Positions 53,617 to 62,035 are shown, counted from the stretch's first letter. The stretch is 64,000 nucleotides of DNA from Bacilli bacterium (GCA_017428495.1 JAFRQS010000030.1:62001-126000); one strand, 5' to 3'. Notes: generated by a model not told the origin, from the letters alone. Made by a program: numbers and translations.

Positions 53617-54246
53617 ATGGCATCAACTATGATACATATTGTAGTAGCAAATGAAATAAATAAAAAATTAAAAAGAGATTCTAGTAAATTATTAATTGGT
53701 ACAATTGCACCAGATATATCAAAAAATATTGGTGAGAATAAAGTAAAAAGTCATTTTTTAGATAATAAAGATACTGACATACCTAACTTAAATAAGTTTC
53801 TAAATAAATATTCTAAATACTTAAATGATGATTTTGTGCTTGGATATTATATTCATTTATTAACCGATTATTTATGGTTTAAATATTTTATGACAGAAAT
53901 TAGTGATAAAAACATTATTACCAAATTAGATGGTAAAAAAGTAAAATGTACTGGTAAAATGTTCATTAGATATATTTATAATGATTATACAAATTTAAAT
54001 ATTAAATTAATAGATGAATATAATTTAGATCTTAAAATATTCTTTAATGAATTACCACAATTTGATAATATAATAGAAGAAATACCAATGAATAAACTTA
54101 ATATAATTGTTGATAAAGCTGGTGAGATTATTAAGAATACTAAAGAACATAAAGATATGGTATTTAATTTAGATAATGTAAAAAAATTTATAAGTACTTC
54201 AGTAATGCTTATACAATCTGATTTAGATAAATTAAAAATTAATTAA
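53617..54246 (+). CDS. zinc-dependent phospholipase C-like protein
   Basis: 209 residues with the usual fold: TMIHIVVANEINKKL, GTIAPDISKN, and GYYIHLLTDYLWF (His and Asp metal ligands). Small soluble protein of the phospholipase C / P1 nuclease-like group, of which many members have no known substrate. RBS AAGG. Followed after 21 bases by a methyltransferase gene. Confidence 0.8.
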   Translation: MASTMIHIVVANEINKKLKRDSSKLLIGTIAPDISKNIGENKVKSHFLDNKDTDIPNLNKFLNKYSKYLNDDFVLGYYIHLLTDYLWFKYFMTEISDKNIITKLDGKKVKCTGKMFIRYIYNDYTNLNIKLIDEYNLDLKIFFNELPQFDNIIEEIPMNKLNIIVDKAGEIIKNTKEHKDMVFNLDNVKKFISTSVMLIQSDLDKLKIN

Positions 54247-54267
54247 TTATGGAAAGGAGATATTATA

Positions 54268-54936
54268 ATGATTAAATCAAAAGGTTGGAATTGGGAAATA
54301 GTAAAAGAAGATGAAAATTGTATATGGAAAAATCCAAGTATAGAATCCTATTATTTATTAAATAGATGGACTTCACAAAATAAAAAAGATTTGTTAGATT
54401 TAGGTTGCGGTATAGGAAGACATTCTATTATGTTTGGTAAAAATGGATTTAATGTTTCATGTTTTGATATAAGTGAAGATGGAATTAATAAAACTAGAAA
54501 ATGGGCAATTGAAGAAAGATTAGATTTTGATTATAAAGTTGGTGACATGTTAGAATTACCATATAAAGATGAGTCATTTGATTCAGTGTTATGCGTTAAT
54601 GTAATTTCACATACTGATACAGAAGGTATGAAAAAAGTAGTAAAAGAATTAAATAGAATTATGAAAAAAGATGCTGAATGTTATTTAACATTAGGTTCAA
54701 AAGATACTTGGGGTTTTAAACAAACTGATTGGCCTTTAGTAGATCCAAATACAAGATTAAGAATGGAAGAAGGGCCTGAATATAAAACGCCTCATTTCTA
54801 TGCAGATTATAATTTAATAATGGATTTATTCAAAGATTTTAAAATCATAAATATAAGACAAGTAGTAGATTATTATGAAAAAGATGGGAAAGTATTTGAT
54901 TCATATCATTATCATGTAATAATTAAGAAACAATAA
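54268..54936 (+). CDS. class I SAM-dependent methyltransferase
   Basis: 222 residues. Motif I LLDLGCGIGRHSIMF, motif II-like FDISEDGI, then DMLELPYKDESFDSVLCVNV and the post-motif EYKTPHF. A cytoplasmic Rossmann-fold methyltransferase (type 11). Substrate not inferable. RBS AAAGGAG before the ATG at 54268; own terminator follows. Confidence 0.9.
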   Translation: MIKSKGWNWEIVKEDENCIWKNPSIESYYLLNRWTSQNKKDLLDLGCGIGRHSIMFGKNGFNVSCFDISEDGINKTRKWAIEERLDFDYKVGDMLELPYKDESFDSVLCVNVISHTDTEGMKKVVKELNRIMKKDAECYLTLGSKDTWGFKQTDWPLVDPNTRLRMEEGPEYKTPHFYADYNLIMDLFKDFKIINIRQVVDYYEKDGKVFDSYHYHVIIKKQ

Positions 54937-54963
54937 TGACTCAACACAAAGTTGAGTCATTTT
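54935..54963 (+). terminator. terminator of the methyltransferase gene
   Basis: AATGACTCAAC / GTTGAGTCATT with loop ACAAA, then TTC. Confidence 0.8.
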
Positions 54964-55024
54964 CAACTTTAAAGTTATTCATTTTTATTATTTATAATGA
55001 TATTATATATTTGGAGGTTATAAT

Positions 55025-55717
55025 ATGAATAAAAATTTTAAAGCAATTATTTTAGTTATATGTGGAATAATTATTGGTGGTTTAATTGTATTTTTAGTAA
55101 AACCTACAAATGCATTAAAATCTTTACCAAAGCAAGAAAAATCTGAAGGATTAAGAGGAATATATGATATTGATAAAAATATCAATGAGAAAACAATTGA
55201 TAACTTTTTAGGAAGGCCTGATGTAGTATATAGAGATGTTAGAATGCTTGAAGATACTGCAACTTGGGAAAATAAAGGTGGCGTAAGAGATTTAACTGGA
55301 TTTGTAGAAGGATTTGAAGTTATACCTTATGCTTATTTAACTGAATTTCCACAAGAATACATTGATCAAAAGAAATCTGAAAATGTATCTGGTTTATATG
55401 AAGGTAAAACACTATTTAGATTAGAAAATGGTAAATATATTGCTAATTATAAAGAATCAATGGAAATACTTGAATATATATTCCCTAAAGATAAAACAAT
55501 ATTTATAATGTGTGGTGCTGGTGGATATGCTAATTTCACTAAGCAAATGTTAGGAGCACTTGGATGGGATACATCTAAAATATATAATGTTGGTGGTTTC
55601 TGGAATTATGAGGGAACTAAAGCAATAAGTACTAAAATAGAAGGTTCTGATAAATGTGATTTTTCTAAAGTACCATATCATAATATAGATTTTGATAGAT
55701 TAACTGAGGTTAAATAA
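55025..55717 (+). CDS. membrane-anchored rhodanese-domain protein
   Basis: 230 residues: N-terminal membrane helix (about 7-27), then a rhodanese fold with active loop IFIMCGAGGYANFTKQML (catalytic Cys about residue 162) and CH2-like GGFWNYEG. Such proteins transfer or sense sulfur on the outer face of the membrane. RBS TTTGGAGG. Its stop overlaps the start of the lipoprotein gene (TAATG). Confidence 0.82.
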   Translation: MNKNFKAIILVICGIIIGGLIVFLVKPTNALKSLPKQEKSEGLRGIYDIDKNINEKTIDNFLGRPDVVYRDVRMLEDTATWENKGGVRDLTGFVEGFEVIPYAYLTEFPQEYIDQKKSENVSGLYEGKTLFRLENGKYIANYKESMEILEYIFPKDKTIFIMCGAGGYANFTKQMLGALGWDTSKIYNVGGFWNYEGTKAISTKIEGSDKCDFSKVPYHNIDFDRLTEVK

Positions 55718-56160
55718 TGTTTAAAAAAGTATTATTATTAATTACTTGCATAATATTATTAACAGGATGTTCAAAAACTATAGAAAAATTTTATTTAAGT
55801 GATGAATTTTATAATGAAGGTACGTTTATAAAAATTAAAAGTGATGATTTAGATAATTATAAAGATAAAAACTATGTAATATTTACATATAATAATTTCT
55901 GTAGTCTTTCTATACCATGTGATGAAATATTTCAAAAATCAATGACTAATAATAAAATAGATTTTTTATCTATTACATTTGAAGAATTTAAAAAAACAGA
56001 ACTATATAATATAGTCAAATATGCCCCATCAGTAATTATTGTAAAAGATAATAAAATAGTTGCATATTTAGACGCCGAAAAAAATAATGACTTAGAAAAA
56101 TATCAAGATGTAGATAAATTTACTGAATGGTTAAGTAATTATATATATTTAAAAAAATAA
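55717..56160 (+). CDS. thioredoxin-like lipoprotein
   Basis: 147 residues; lipobox LLTGC (Cys at about 18), then a small domain with YVIFTYNNFCSLSIPCDEIFQ, a C-x5-C arrangement at the place of a thioredoxin active site, and YAPSVIIVKDNKIVAYL as the cis-Pro strand. The spacing is not the canonical C-x2-C. Translationally coupled to the rhodanese gene. Extracytoplasmic redox or sulfur role is plausible, unproven. Confidence 0.72.
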   Translation: MFKKVLLLITCIILLTGCSKTIEKFYLSDEFYNEGTFIKIKSDDLDNYKDKNYVIFTYNNFCSLSIPCDEIFQKSMTNNKIDFLSITFEEFKKTELYNIVKYAPSVIIVKDNKIVAYLDAEKNNDLEKYQDVDKFTEWLSNYIYLKK

Positions 56161-56180
56161 GATTAATCTTATTTTTTTTA
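56155..56180 (+). terminator. terminator after the lipoprotein gene
   Basis: AAATAAGATT / AATCTTATTT palindrome and T-run; overlaps the stop codon. Confidence 0.8.
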
Positions 56181-56302
56181 AATTGAACATCAGTAAAATA
56201 TAATATATAATTTAAATATAATAGAGGCATTATTGCTGGTATTACATTACTATAGCTGGTATTACAACATATATAATTATTAAAAAGAAAAAAGATATAA
56301 TT

Positions 56303-56340
56303 CAATAAAAAATCACTAACTAAGTTAGTGATTTATTTTT
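56303..56340 (-). terminator. terminator of the gene at 56333
   Basis: AATCACTAAC-TAA-GTTAGTGATT stem with TTTTTTATT on the minus strand. Confidence 0.85.
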
Positions 56341-57097
56341 TTCTTGATGTAACTTTTAAACCCATACTAACAAATTTATTATATAATTCTATTTGTTCAT
56401 CTTCTGACAATTCTGTAATAAACCTATTATTCTTTGTAAAAGTCACATCATCACTTTCATTTTTTGATACAACTCCCAATATAAATTCTGGTGGTAAATA
56501 ACCTATATTATTTACAAATATATTAATTGGTAAATTTGCTACTCTTCTATCATCTTTAGAAATAAAATCCAAATTTTTTGGAAAAGTACCTATTTCTACT
56601 CTTTCACCATTTTCACTTAACATTGTAGTAGGAATAGCAACTACAGCACCACCTGTATTTCTATATAATGCAAATGAATAAAATTTTTCTAACATAGATC
56701 TTAAATTATCAATAATATTATCATCACCTAATATATGTACATTTTCTGCTACTCCACCACCTTCTCTTCTTGCTGATATTAATCCTTTTTCTAATATGCT
56801 TTTTGCAAGCATTGATGGTTCACACATAATTCTATTATTTAAACCACACATATGACTACCTATAGTAAACTCTTCCATTTTACTTAGCATTTCTATGCAT
56901 GTTCTTATATTTTTATCTACATTTTCATCTATAATACTTCTTAAATATTCATTCATTTCATTATTTATTAATTCTTGACTTCTTTTTAATTCCTTATATT
57001 CATCAGAATCATACTTATTTGCAAGCTGTAATTCACATATTCTATCTGATATTTTATCATCTTGTTCCATTAACTCTTTTATTCTATTTTTACTCAT
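56333..57097 (-). CDS. unknown soluble protein
   Basis: 254 residues. N-terminal coiled coil (about 1-60, KELMEQDDKISDRICELQLA), then a mixed domain with GSHMCGLNNRIMCEP and RREGGGVAENVHI. No membrane helix, no recognised catalytic motif. The ATG overlaps the 3' end of the DUF6512-like gene by 8 bases and follows AAGGAG. Function unknown; operon with two small genes upstream. Confidence 0.72.
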   Translation of the reverse strand: MSKNRIKELMEQDDKISDRICELQLANKYDSDEYKELKRSQELINNEMNEYLRSIIDENVDKNIRTCIEMLSKMEEFTIGSHMCGLNNRIMCEPSMLAKSILEKGLISARREGGGVAENVHILGDDNIIDNLRSMLEKFYSFALYRNTGGAVVAIPTTMLSENGERVEIGTFPKNLDFISKDDRRVANLPINIFVNNIGYLPPEFILGVVSKNESDDVTFTKNNRFITELSEDEQIELYNKFVSMGLKVTSRKK

Positions 57098-57638
57098 TTC
57101 TACTCCTTATTAAATTTTTTCTATGACCTTTAAAACCATATTTATCAGTTATCGGATCCTTAAATATAAAGTTTTTAGCAGGTAATAATGTATGTATCAT
57201 ATATCCACCAAACACTAAAAATATTCCTATACATGATAAATAATTATATATAAATTCAATTGAGTTTATTCTTATTAAATAATTAAATGCTAACTGACTA
57301 CAAATTATAACAATATAAAAACTCATAATATTAAAAATCACTATTTCTTTTTTTAATATAAATTGATATCCATAATATATTATAGGCATCAATAATATTA
57401 TTATAATTAAACTAACAAATTTAGCTAAAAAATAATTTGAATTCATACCATATATATATCCATCAACTAATGACCATAATAATGTTGGGGTAAGTGCTAT
57501 TTTTATATGTTCCCAGGTACTTTCATTTACAGCAGTAAATAACCCTATTATTTTATTATGACTGGTTATATCATATAAAAAGTGTGACAATGTTCCAATT
57601 ATAGATATCACTATAATACTAACAGTAATAAAACTCAT
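57090..57638 (-). CDS. DUF6512-like membrane protein
   Basis: 182 residues; ATG at 57638 with GGTG before it. Five or six membrane helices. GTLSHFLYDITSHNKIIGLFTAVNESTWEHIKIA near the N-terminus is the family signature seen in DUF6512 proteins (HFLYDW ... NPxxxLFxPVNESxWEHLKL). Role unknown. Overlaps the following gene by 8 bases. Confidence 0.78.
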   Translation of the reverse strand: MSFITVSIIVISIIGTLSHFLYDITSHNKIIGLFTAVNESTWEHIKIALTPTLLWSLVDGYIYGMNSNYFLAKFVSLIIIILLMPIIYYGYQFILKKEIVIFNIMSFYIVIICSQLAFNYLIRINSIEFIYNYLSCIGIFLVFGGYMIHTLLPAKNFIFKDPITDKYGFKGHRKNLIRSRNE

Positions 57639-57686
57639 ATATTTCACCAATATAATTATATTATACTACACATATATTATAACATC

Positions 57687-58028
57687 TTATTTCTTAACCT
57701 TTTCTTTTGAAGATTCTTTAGATTGTTTCTCTTCCATATATAATCTATATCTAACATCTAACATTTTTAAAGAATACTTTCTTAAATACTCCCCATCTTC
57801 TCTTGTTAATTCTGGATCAATATTAGTATAATCAGTTCCCATAATTAAATTAGTAATTTCATCTTTTGTATATCCATTATCTAATAATTCATCTATTTCC
57901 ATAACTAAACTAACAGAATATCCCATAAGTTTTTCATTACTATATATATAATAATCATTATATACATCACCTATTTTACCTAATGTCATTGATAATGCTA
58001 ATAATTTATAAATAGTGTTTTCTACCAT
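57687..58028 (-). CDS. small unknown protein
   Basis: 113 residues from the ATG at 58028 (ATGGAGG before it). Helical, acidic; MVENTIYKLLALSMTLGKI at the N-terminus could be an amphipathic helix. No recognised motif. Located between the aquaporin and DUF6512-like genes, same strand. Confidence 0.68.
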   Translation of the reverse strand: MVENTIYKLLALSMTLGKIGDVYNDYYIYSNEKLMGYSVSLVMEIDELLDNGYTKDEITNLIMGTDYTNIDPELTREDGEYLRKYSLKMLDVRYRLYMEEKQSKESSKEKVKK

Positions 58029-58071
58029 ATAAAACCTCCATATTTTTGTATGTATTATAATATTATATAAT

Positions 58072-58100
58072 AAAAAAATCAAACATATTGTTTGATTTTT
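58072..58100 (-). terminator. terminator of the aquaporin gene
   Basis: AAAATCAAACA / TGTTTGATTTT with short loop and long T-run on the minus strand. Confidence 0.85.
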
Positions 58101-58104
58101 TGGA

Positions 58105-58743
58105 TTATTTTTCTTTCAAAACATATTTATAGAATAATCCAGCAATAATTGCACCTATAATTGGAGCTATAATAAAAATCCATACATTACACAAAGCATC
58201 TCCACCTTGTAAAATAGCTGGTGCCAAACTTCTAGCAGGATTAACACTTGTTCCAGTAAATGGAAGACCAAATAAATGCACTAATGTTAAAGTAAGACCA
58301 ATGACAATTCCTGTTACATGACCATTTTCTTTTTTATCAGTCACACCTAATATTGTTGTTGTAAAAATAAATGTTAAAATTATTTCTACAACTAAAGCAA
58401 CCCACACTGTAGTATTTCCTACAAGTCCATTAGCTCCAAGTGCATTAAATCCACCTAAAAGTAATGCTAATAATAAAGAACCAGCAAATGCACCGATAAT
58501 TTGAGCCACAATATAGCAAATACATTCCTTAGCATTCATTTTACCTGCTACTAATAAAGAAATTGATACAGCAGGATTAATATGACATCCAGATACATTA
58601 CCAATACTATATGCAGCAGCAACAATAACTAATCCAAATGCAAGTGAAGTTGCTACTAGATTAACTCCCGAAGTAACTGCTACACCACAAGCTACAAGTG
58701 TAAGTAACATAGTTCCAACAGCTTCAGCAATATACTTTCTCAT
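58105..58743 (-). CDS. aquaporin (MIP family)
   Basis: 212 residues, six membrane helices and the two NPA boxes HINPAVS (about 55-61) and SVNPARS (about 167-173). The arrangement GTSVNPARSLAPAIL is that of water-selective AqpZ-like channels rather than GlpF, which has a longer loop and Asp after the second box. AGGAGGCGAGAAA precedes the ATG. The upstream 185 bases hold the tail-like elements rather than a clear operon. Confidence 0.9.
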   Translation of the reverse strand: MRKYIAEAVGTMLLTLVACGVAVTSGVNLVATSLAFGLVIVAAAYSIGNVSGCHINPAVSISLLVAGKMNAKECICYIVAQIIGAFAGSLLLALLLGGFNALGANGLVGNTTVWVALVVEIILTFIFTTTILGVTDKKENGHVTGIVIGLTLTLVHLFGLPFTGTSVNPARSLAPAILQGGDALCNVWIFIIAPIIGAIIAGLFYKYVLKEK

Positions 58744-58800
58744 TTTCTCGCCTCCTTAACATTATTATACTATAAAAATTAAAACTCAAACAATAACAAA

Positions 58801-58862
58801 AGCAAGATTTCTCTTGCTTCTCAAATTGACATATTGCATAAGAATCAGCTTACAAATAAAAA
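58801..58862 (-). repeat. decayed tail-like element (E0) with hairpin
   Basis: Minus strand ...TTTGTAAGCTGATTCTTATGC...CAATTTGAGAAG resembles the body of element C (TTTGTCAGCTGATGTC) and its CCATTTGAAA end, shortened. It ends in AGCAAGA / TCTTGCT (58801-58818) with TTTTG. Weak similarity, seen by eye. Confidence 0.35.
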
Positions 58863-58940
58863 GCTCTAACTATAAAAGTTAGAGCAAATATTCCATTGGC
58901 ACAATAATCATAGGGGTTTAAAACTGATTTCAACTCAGTT
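58858..58940 (-). repeat. tail-like element E1 with terminator
   Basis: On the minus strand: CAGTTTTAAACCCCTATGATTATTGTGCCA (58897-58924 region), short spacer GAATATT, then hairpin GCTCTAAC / GTTAGAGC (58863-58870, 58878-58885) and T-run. It begins inside the 3' end of the zinc-ribbon gene. Core shared with E3 and E4. Confidence 0.6.
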
Positions 58941-59379
58941 CCATAGAGTAATCTTTTGGATTCATACTGTTTAAATCAACTTTGTGCATTACAAGCATAT
59001 CTTGGGATATTTTTTTAAACATGTTTTCATCAAAATTATTTTTCAATAACATTATCTTTTCTTGTTGAATTCCTATATAAAAGATTTTTTGGGGGCTTAA
59101 TACTTTTTTTGGTACAATAACTTTTAATAAAGAACTATAAGTATTATTATTATCAAGAAATAAGTAACCAAATTCTATTATTAGATTTTTGAAATCATTT
59201 TTAGTTATTTTATTTATGTTTATTAAATACGCTAGTACATTATCACCTATTTTTTCTTTTGCTTGTTGATCAGTTATTACGTTTTTAAAAGGCGTGCTTA
59301 AATTAGCACTATATCCACACTTATCACATACATCACCATTTAATATTGAACCACAATTTCTGCATACAGAATTATTCAT
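58930..59379 (-). CDS. zinc-ribbon accessory protein
   Basis: 149 residues. N-terminal zinc ribbon CRNCGSILNGDVCDKCG (two C-x2-C pairs, about 6-22), then a mostly helical domain without known motif. The stop is TGA, again the standard code. GAGGTG precedes the ATG at 59379. It is one of three accessory genes on the same strand, each separated by tail-like repeats. Zinc ribbons of this kind often bind protein or nucleic acid; function unknown. Confidence 0.75.
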   Translation of the reverse strand: MNNSVCRNCGSILNGDVCDKCGYSANLSTPFKNVITDQQAKEKIGDNVLAYLININKITKNDFKNLIIEFGYLFLDNNNTYSSLLKVIVPKKVLSPQKIFYIGIQQEKIMLLKNNFDENMFKKISQDMLVMHKVDLNSMNPKDYSMELS

Positions 59380-59410
59380 ATAATTCACCTCATATAAACA
59401 TTATAACATA

Positions 59411-59509
59411 AAAAAAAGTAGCATAGCTACTTTAATATTCTTTATGGCACGAGTCGTTACCGGTTGTGAAACTACTTCATGCAAATTAACTGCTACAAAA
59501 AGTATATCA
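59411..59509 (-). ncRNA. RNA-like element E2, tail TGGCAC type
   Basis: Extended -10 TGaTATACT (59501-59509), transcript start near 59495, body TTGTAGCAGTTAATTTGC..., end CTCGTGCCATAAAG (GCCA at 59445-59448), terminator AAAGTAGC-ATA-GCTACTTT (59415-59433). The promoter and first bases match element D (ATATGATATAAT, TTGTA) and its tail matches E1, E3 and E4. The body length is about 85 bases. No coding potential. Confidence 0.45.
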
Positions 59510-59539
59510 TATATTAGTATTTTATTAAACATTCTATTT

Positions 59540-60385
59540 TTAATTTTTAACTCTAGTCTTTGCTGGCTTTTTTTCTAATAAATCTGTCCAATGTCCACTA
59601 GGCATAAATTCTGATGTATCTTTATTATTATCTTGTGCCTTCAAAAAGGCATCCCATTGCTCTTTTGTAAGTACATTTTTGAAATGATTATCATAAAATC
59701 TAAACCAAGCCCAATATGATGGTGTTGGTGTAATGTGTTTACCTTTTTCTGGCTTTGGTAACTCTACACCAAATTTTGTTGTCTGATATACCAAATATTC
59801 TAGGGCATATTGTTCTTCTGGTAGATCTATTTCAGGCATTCTTCCATCGGCCATATCATGATTGCATTGCCAAATATATCCACCTAAATAATCAATTGCA
59901 AAATATAGTTCTACTTCACCTAAATTATTAATTCTTCCTGGGTCTTTGATAATTCCCGGATATATACCATATGTTGGCTCATTTATTTTTAAATTAAGTA
60001 CATCATAATCAACAAAACCTTTACCATTAATTAATTCAGTAAGTCTTTCTTTACGATTTTTTATATCCCATTCAATAGTTGGCTCAGCGGTTTCTGTTTT
60101 TTCTCCTTTTTTTAATCTGTCATAACTACAAATCGGTTCATAATTATTCATCGCTTTTGTTAGCACGGGAATCAATTCATCTAACACTTCTTTATAATCT
60201 AAAGTTGTTGAAGCTAATAAGCAATCAGCATACTTAAAGTATGATATTTTTATTGGTTTTGAATCAAGTGTTCCTTCAATGGTATACATTGCATTTTTTG
60301 GACGAGAAATATTTATTCTTTCCTTATATTTTTTTTGTAAAATTGTTTTTACTTCATTGATATCATAAATTCTAGCTGTTGACAT
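59540..60385 (-). CDS. unknown accessory protein with Trp-rich C-terminal half
   Basis: 281 residues, soluble. RIYDINEVKTILQKKYKERIN at the N-terminus, a middle with TYGIYPGIIKDPGR and a Trp-rich end (SYWAWFRFYDNHFKN). AGGGAGG before the ATG. Not recognised. It is the middle gene of the tail-bounded set; a promoter-like box for E2 lies about 40 bases after its stop. Confidence 0.72.
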   Translation of the reverse strand: MSTARIYDINEVKTILQKKYKERINISRPKNAMYTIEGTLDSKPIKISYFKYADCLLASTTLDYKEVLDELIPVLTKAMNNYEPICSYDRLKKGEKTETAEPTIEWDIKNRKERLTELINGKGFVDYDVLNLKINEPTYGIYPGIIKDPGRINNLGEVELYFAIDYLGGYIWQCNHDMADGRMPEIDLPEEQYALEYLVYQTTKFGVELPKPEKGKHITPTPSYWAWFRFYDNHFKNVLTKEQWDAFLKAQDNNKDTSEFMPSGHWTDLLEKKPAKTRVKN

Positions 60386-60443
60386 TTTTTAAACCTCCCT
60401 TATTGATTTAATATTATAGCATATTTTTCTCTATTTCAATATA

Positions 60444-60513
60444 AAAAAATCGAACTACTATAATAGTTCGACTAATATTCTAAATGGCACGATAATCATA
60501 GGGGTTTGAAACT
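60444..60513 (-). repeat. tail-like element E3 with tRNA-Trp-like flank
   Basis: Minus strand: GTTTCAAACCCCTATGATTATCGTGCCA, then TTTAGAATATTAGTCGAAC and hairpin TCGAACTA / TAGTTCGA (60450-60457, 60464-60471) with T-run. Over about 36 bases the flank and GCCA are nearly the same as the 3' flank and end of tRNA-Trp (61878-61912), apart from a 3-base insertion and a few substitutions. Confidence 0.7.
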
Positions 60514-60534
60514 TTTATTTCTATACGTAAACTC

Positions 60535-60993
60535 TTAGTGTTTACTCATCCATCTTACTTTCATTTGTTGAGTTTTCATTTCTATATTTTCTTGGCATGC
60601 CAATTGTTTTTCATTTAAAATATTCATAACATGTTTTTTAATCATTTCACGATGCTTCTTTTTGGCTCTTTTAATGGTTTGAGAATATCTTTGTGCATCC
60701 TCAATTGTCATGGCTTTTAAAAGATTTAAGGCATCTTGTTTTGAAATTGATTTGCTTGACCAAGCGCCCAAACGATATATTCTATTAAAACCATACCATG
60801 CAAGTTCATCACTAAAAGAATCCTCATCACAGCTTAGAATAATTGGTATTCCTGTTACTAAATCTTTCCCCTTTTTGTAATAACAACAATCATGAGTATC
60901 ATAATATTTATGAATTTCAGCAATAATCTGATTATTGTCATCACCAACTAAATAACATTTTGCATATTCTTTTGCGTTTTCTTCTTTTCCCAT
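60535..60993 (-). CDS. unknown accessory protein, Cys/Trp-rich
   Basis: 152 residues. HKYYDTHDCCYYKKGKDLVTG near the N-terminus, ELAWYGFNRIYRLGAWSSK in the middle, a Lys-rich helical tail (IKRAKKKHREMIKKHVM). No membrane helix. RBS AAAGGAG before the ATG. First of the three minus-strand accessory genes after tRNA-Trp. Not recognised; a cytoplasmic protein that may bind nucleic acid, by its basic tail, is a guess. Confidence 0.7.
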   Translation of the reverse strand: MGKEENAKEYAKCYLVGDDNNQIIAEIHKYYDTHDCCYYKKGKDLVTGIPIILSCDEDSFSDELAWYGFNRIYRLGAWSSKSISKQDALNLLKAMTIEDAQRYSQTIKRAKKKHREMIKKHVMNILNEKQLACQENIEMKTQQMKVRWMSKH

Positions 60994-61050
60994 AACTATT
61001 TCTCCTTTGTTGACTTTATATTATATCATAATATTTTTTTTTTACAATTA

Positions 61051-61115
61051 AAAAACTCTAACTAAAAAGTTAGAGCAAATATTCTACTGGCACGATAATA
61101 ATAGAGGTTTAAAAC
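61051..61115 (-). repeat. tail-like element E4
   Basis: Minus strand: GTTTTAAACCTCTATTATTATCGTGCCA (core 61088-61115), GTAGAATATTT, then CTCTAACT / AGTTAGAG hairpin (61056-61075) and T-run. No gene precedes it on this strand, so it is an orphan copy between the HAD gene and the Cys/Trp-rich gene. Confidence 0.6.
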
Positions 61116-61160
61116 TTTTTATATAATACATAAGAACACATAACAAAACAACGATATATG

Positions 61161-61169
61161 TGATATAAT
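61161..61169 (+). promoter_or_regulatory. extended -10 promoter of the HAD gene
   Basis: TGaTATAAT at 61161-61169, 21 bases before the chosen TTG start. Confidence 0.6.
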
Positions 61170-61189
61170 GCGTACAGGAAGTGATTGAT

Positions 61190-61843
61190 TTGATAAAATA
61201 TATTATATTAGATGTTGATAGAACACTTGTAGATAGTTATAAACCTGAATTATTAAGCTTTCAAGAAGCAATGAAAAACGTTATTGGATATAATATGACA
61301 GAAAGTCAATCAAGAGATTTTACTACAATGCCAACAAAAGCATTTTTAAAATCATTAAATATATCTGAAGAAAATTCAAACAAAATTATGAAAGAATGGG
61401 AATCCACATTTTCTAAATATAAGGTAAAATGTTTTGATGGTATTAAGGATGTAATAAGAACATTGCATGAAAATGGGCATATTATAGGATTAATAACATC
61501 AAGAACACTTGATGAATATCATGAACTTGATGATGAATTAGGTGATATTAGTGAACTATTTAAAATAATAGTAACATCAGATAAAATAATTAAACCTAAA
61601 CCCGATAAACAAAGTATGGAATATTTATGTAATGAGCTAAATTGTTCTGGATCAGAAGTGGTGTATATAGGTGATAGTTATGTAGATAAAGAATTTGCAT
61701 TAAATAGTAATTGCGCATTCATACCTGCATGCTATGATAATAGAGAATTAATTAATGAAGAAAACGCATGCTTTAATCCAAAAGATATACCTAGTATTAT
61801 TGATACATTAACACAGAAAAATCAAACTGGTAAAACAAGATAA
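61190..61843 (+). CDS. HAD-family hydrolase (phosphoglycolate phosphatase-like)
   Basis: 217 residues from the TTG at 61190; AGGAAGTG precedes it at a better distance than for the GTG at 61181. Motif I LDVDRTLVD (DxDxT), cap domain, motif II GLITSRT, motif III K of TSDKIIKPKPDK, motif IV VYIGDSYVDKE. A Cof/Gph-like small phosphatase of unknown substrate. It lies between tRNA-Trp and element E4, on the opposite strand. Confidence 0.88.
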   Translation: MIKYIILDVDRTLVDSYKPELLSFQEAMKNVIGYNMTESQSRDFTTMPTKAFLKSLNISEENSNKIMKEWESTFSKYKVKCFDGIKDVIRTLHENGHIIGLITSRTLDEYHELDDELGDISELFKIIVTSDKIIKPKPDKQSMEYLCNELNCSGSEVVYIGDSYVDKEFALNSNCAFIPACYDNRELINEENACFNPKDIPSIIDTLTQKNQTGKTR

Positions 61844-61908
61844 ACGGATTTAACCATTTTTTTTATATAAGAAAAGCCGAACTATAATAGTTCGACTAAA
61901 ATTCATAA

Positions 61909-61982
61909 TGGCAGGGGATGAGAGAATCGAACTCCCAACAGTGGTTTTGGAGACCATTATTATACCATTTAACTAATCCCCT
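61909..61982 (-). tRNA. tRNA-Trp (anticodon CCA)
   Basis: Acceptor AGGGGAT / ATCCCCT, anticodon loop CTCCAAA giving CCA, T-arm GGGAGTTCGATTCTCTC, discriminator G and encoded CCA. Its 3' flank (TAGTCGAACTATTATAGTTCG terminator-like hairpin) is copied in E3. Confidence 0.94.
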
Positions 61983-61996
61983 AAATGACATATATT

Positions 61997-62025
61997 ATTC
62001 TACAAGTTTTTATACTTTTTGTCAA
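61997..62025 (-). promoter_or_regulatory. promoter of tRNA-Trp
   Basis: TTGACA (plus 62020-62025), 17-base spacer, TAGAAT (plus 61997-62002), start about 8 bases before the tRNA. Confidence 0.75.
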
Positions 62026-62035
62026 ATATAAATCA

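Noticed and set aside
56120-56305. Minus-strand frame of 61 codons.
   Set aside because: It is hydrophobic, without RBS, and overlaps the terminator and the end of the lipoprotein gene.
58858-61115. CRISPR array or tracrRNA reading of the E elements.
   Set aside because: The repeats are 0.6-1 kb apart with genes in between, they diverge in sequence, and no cas genes are present.
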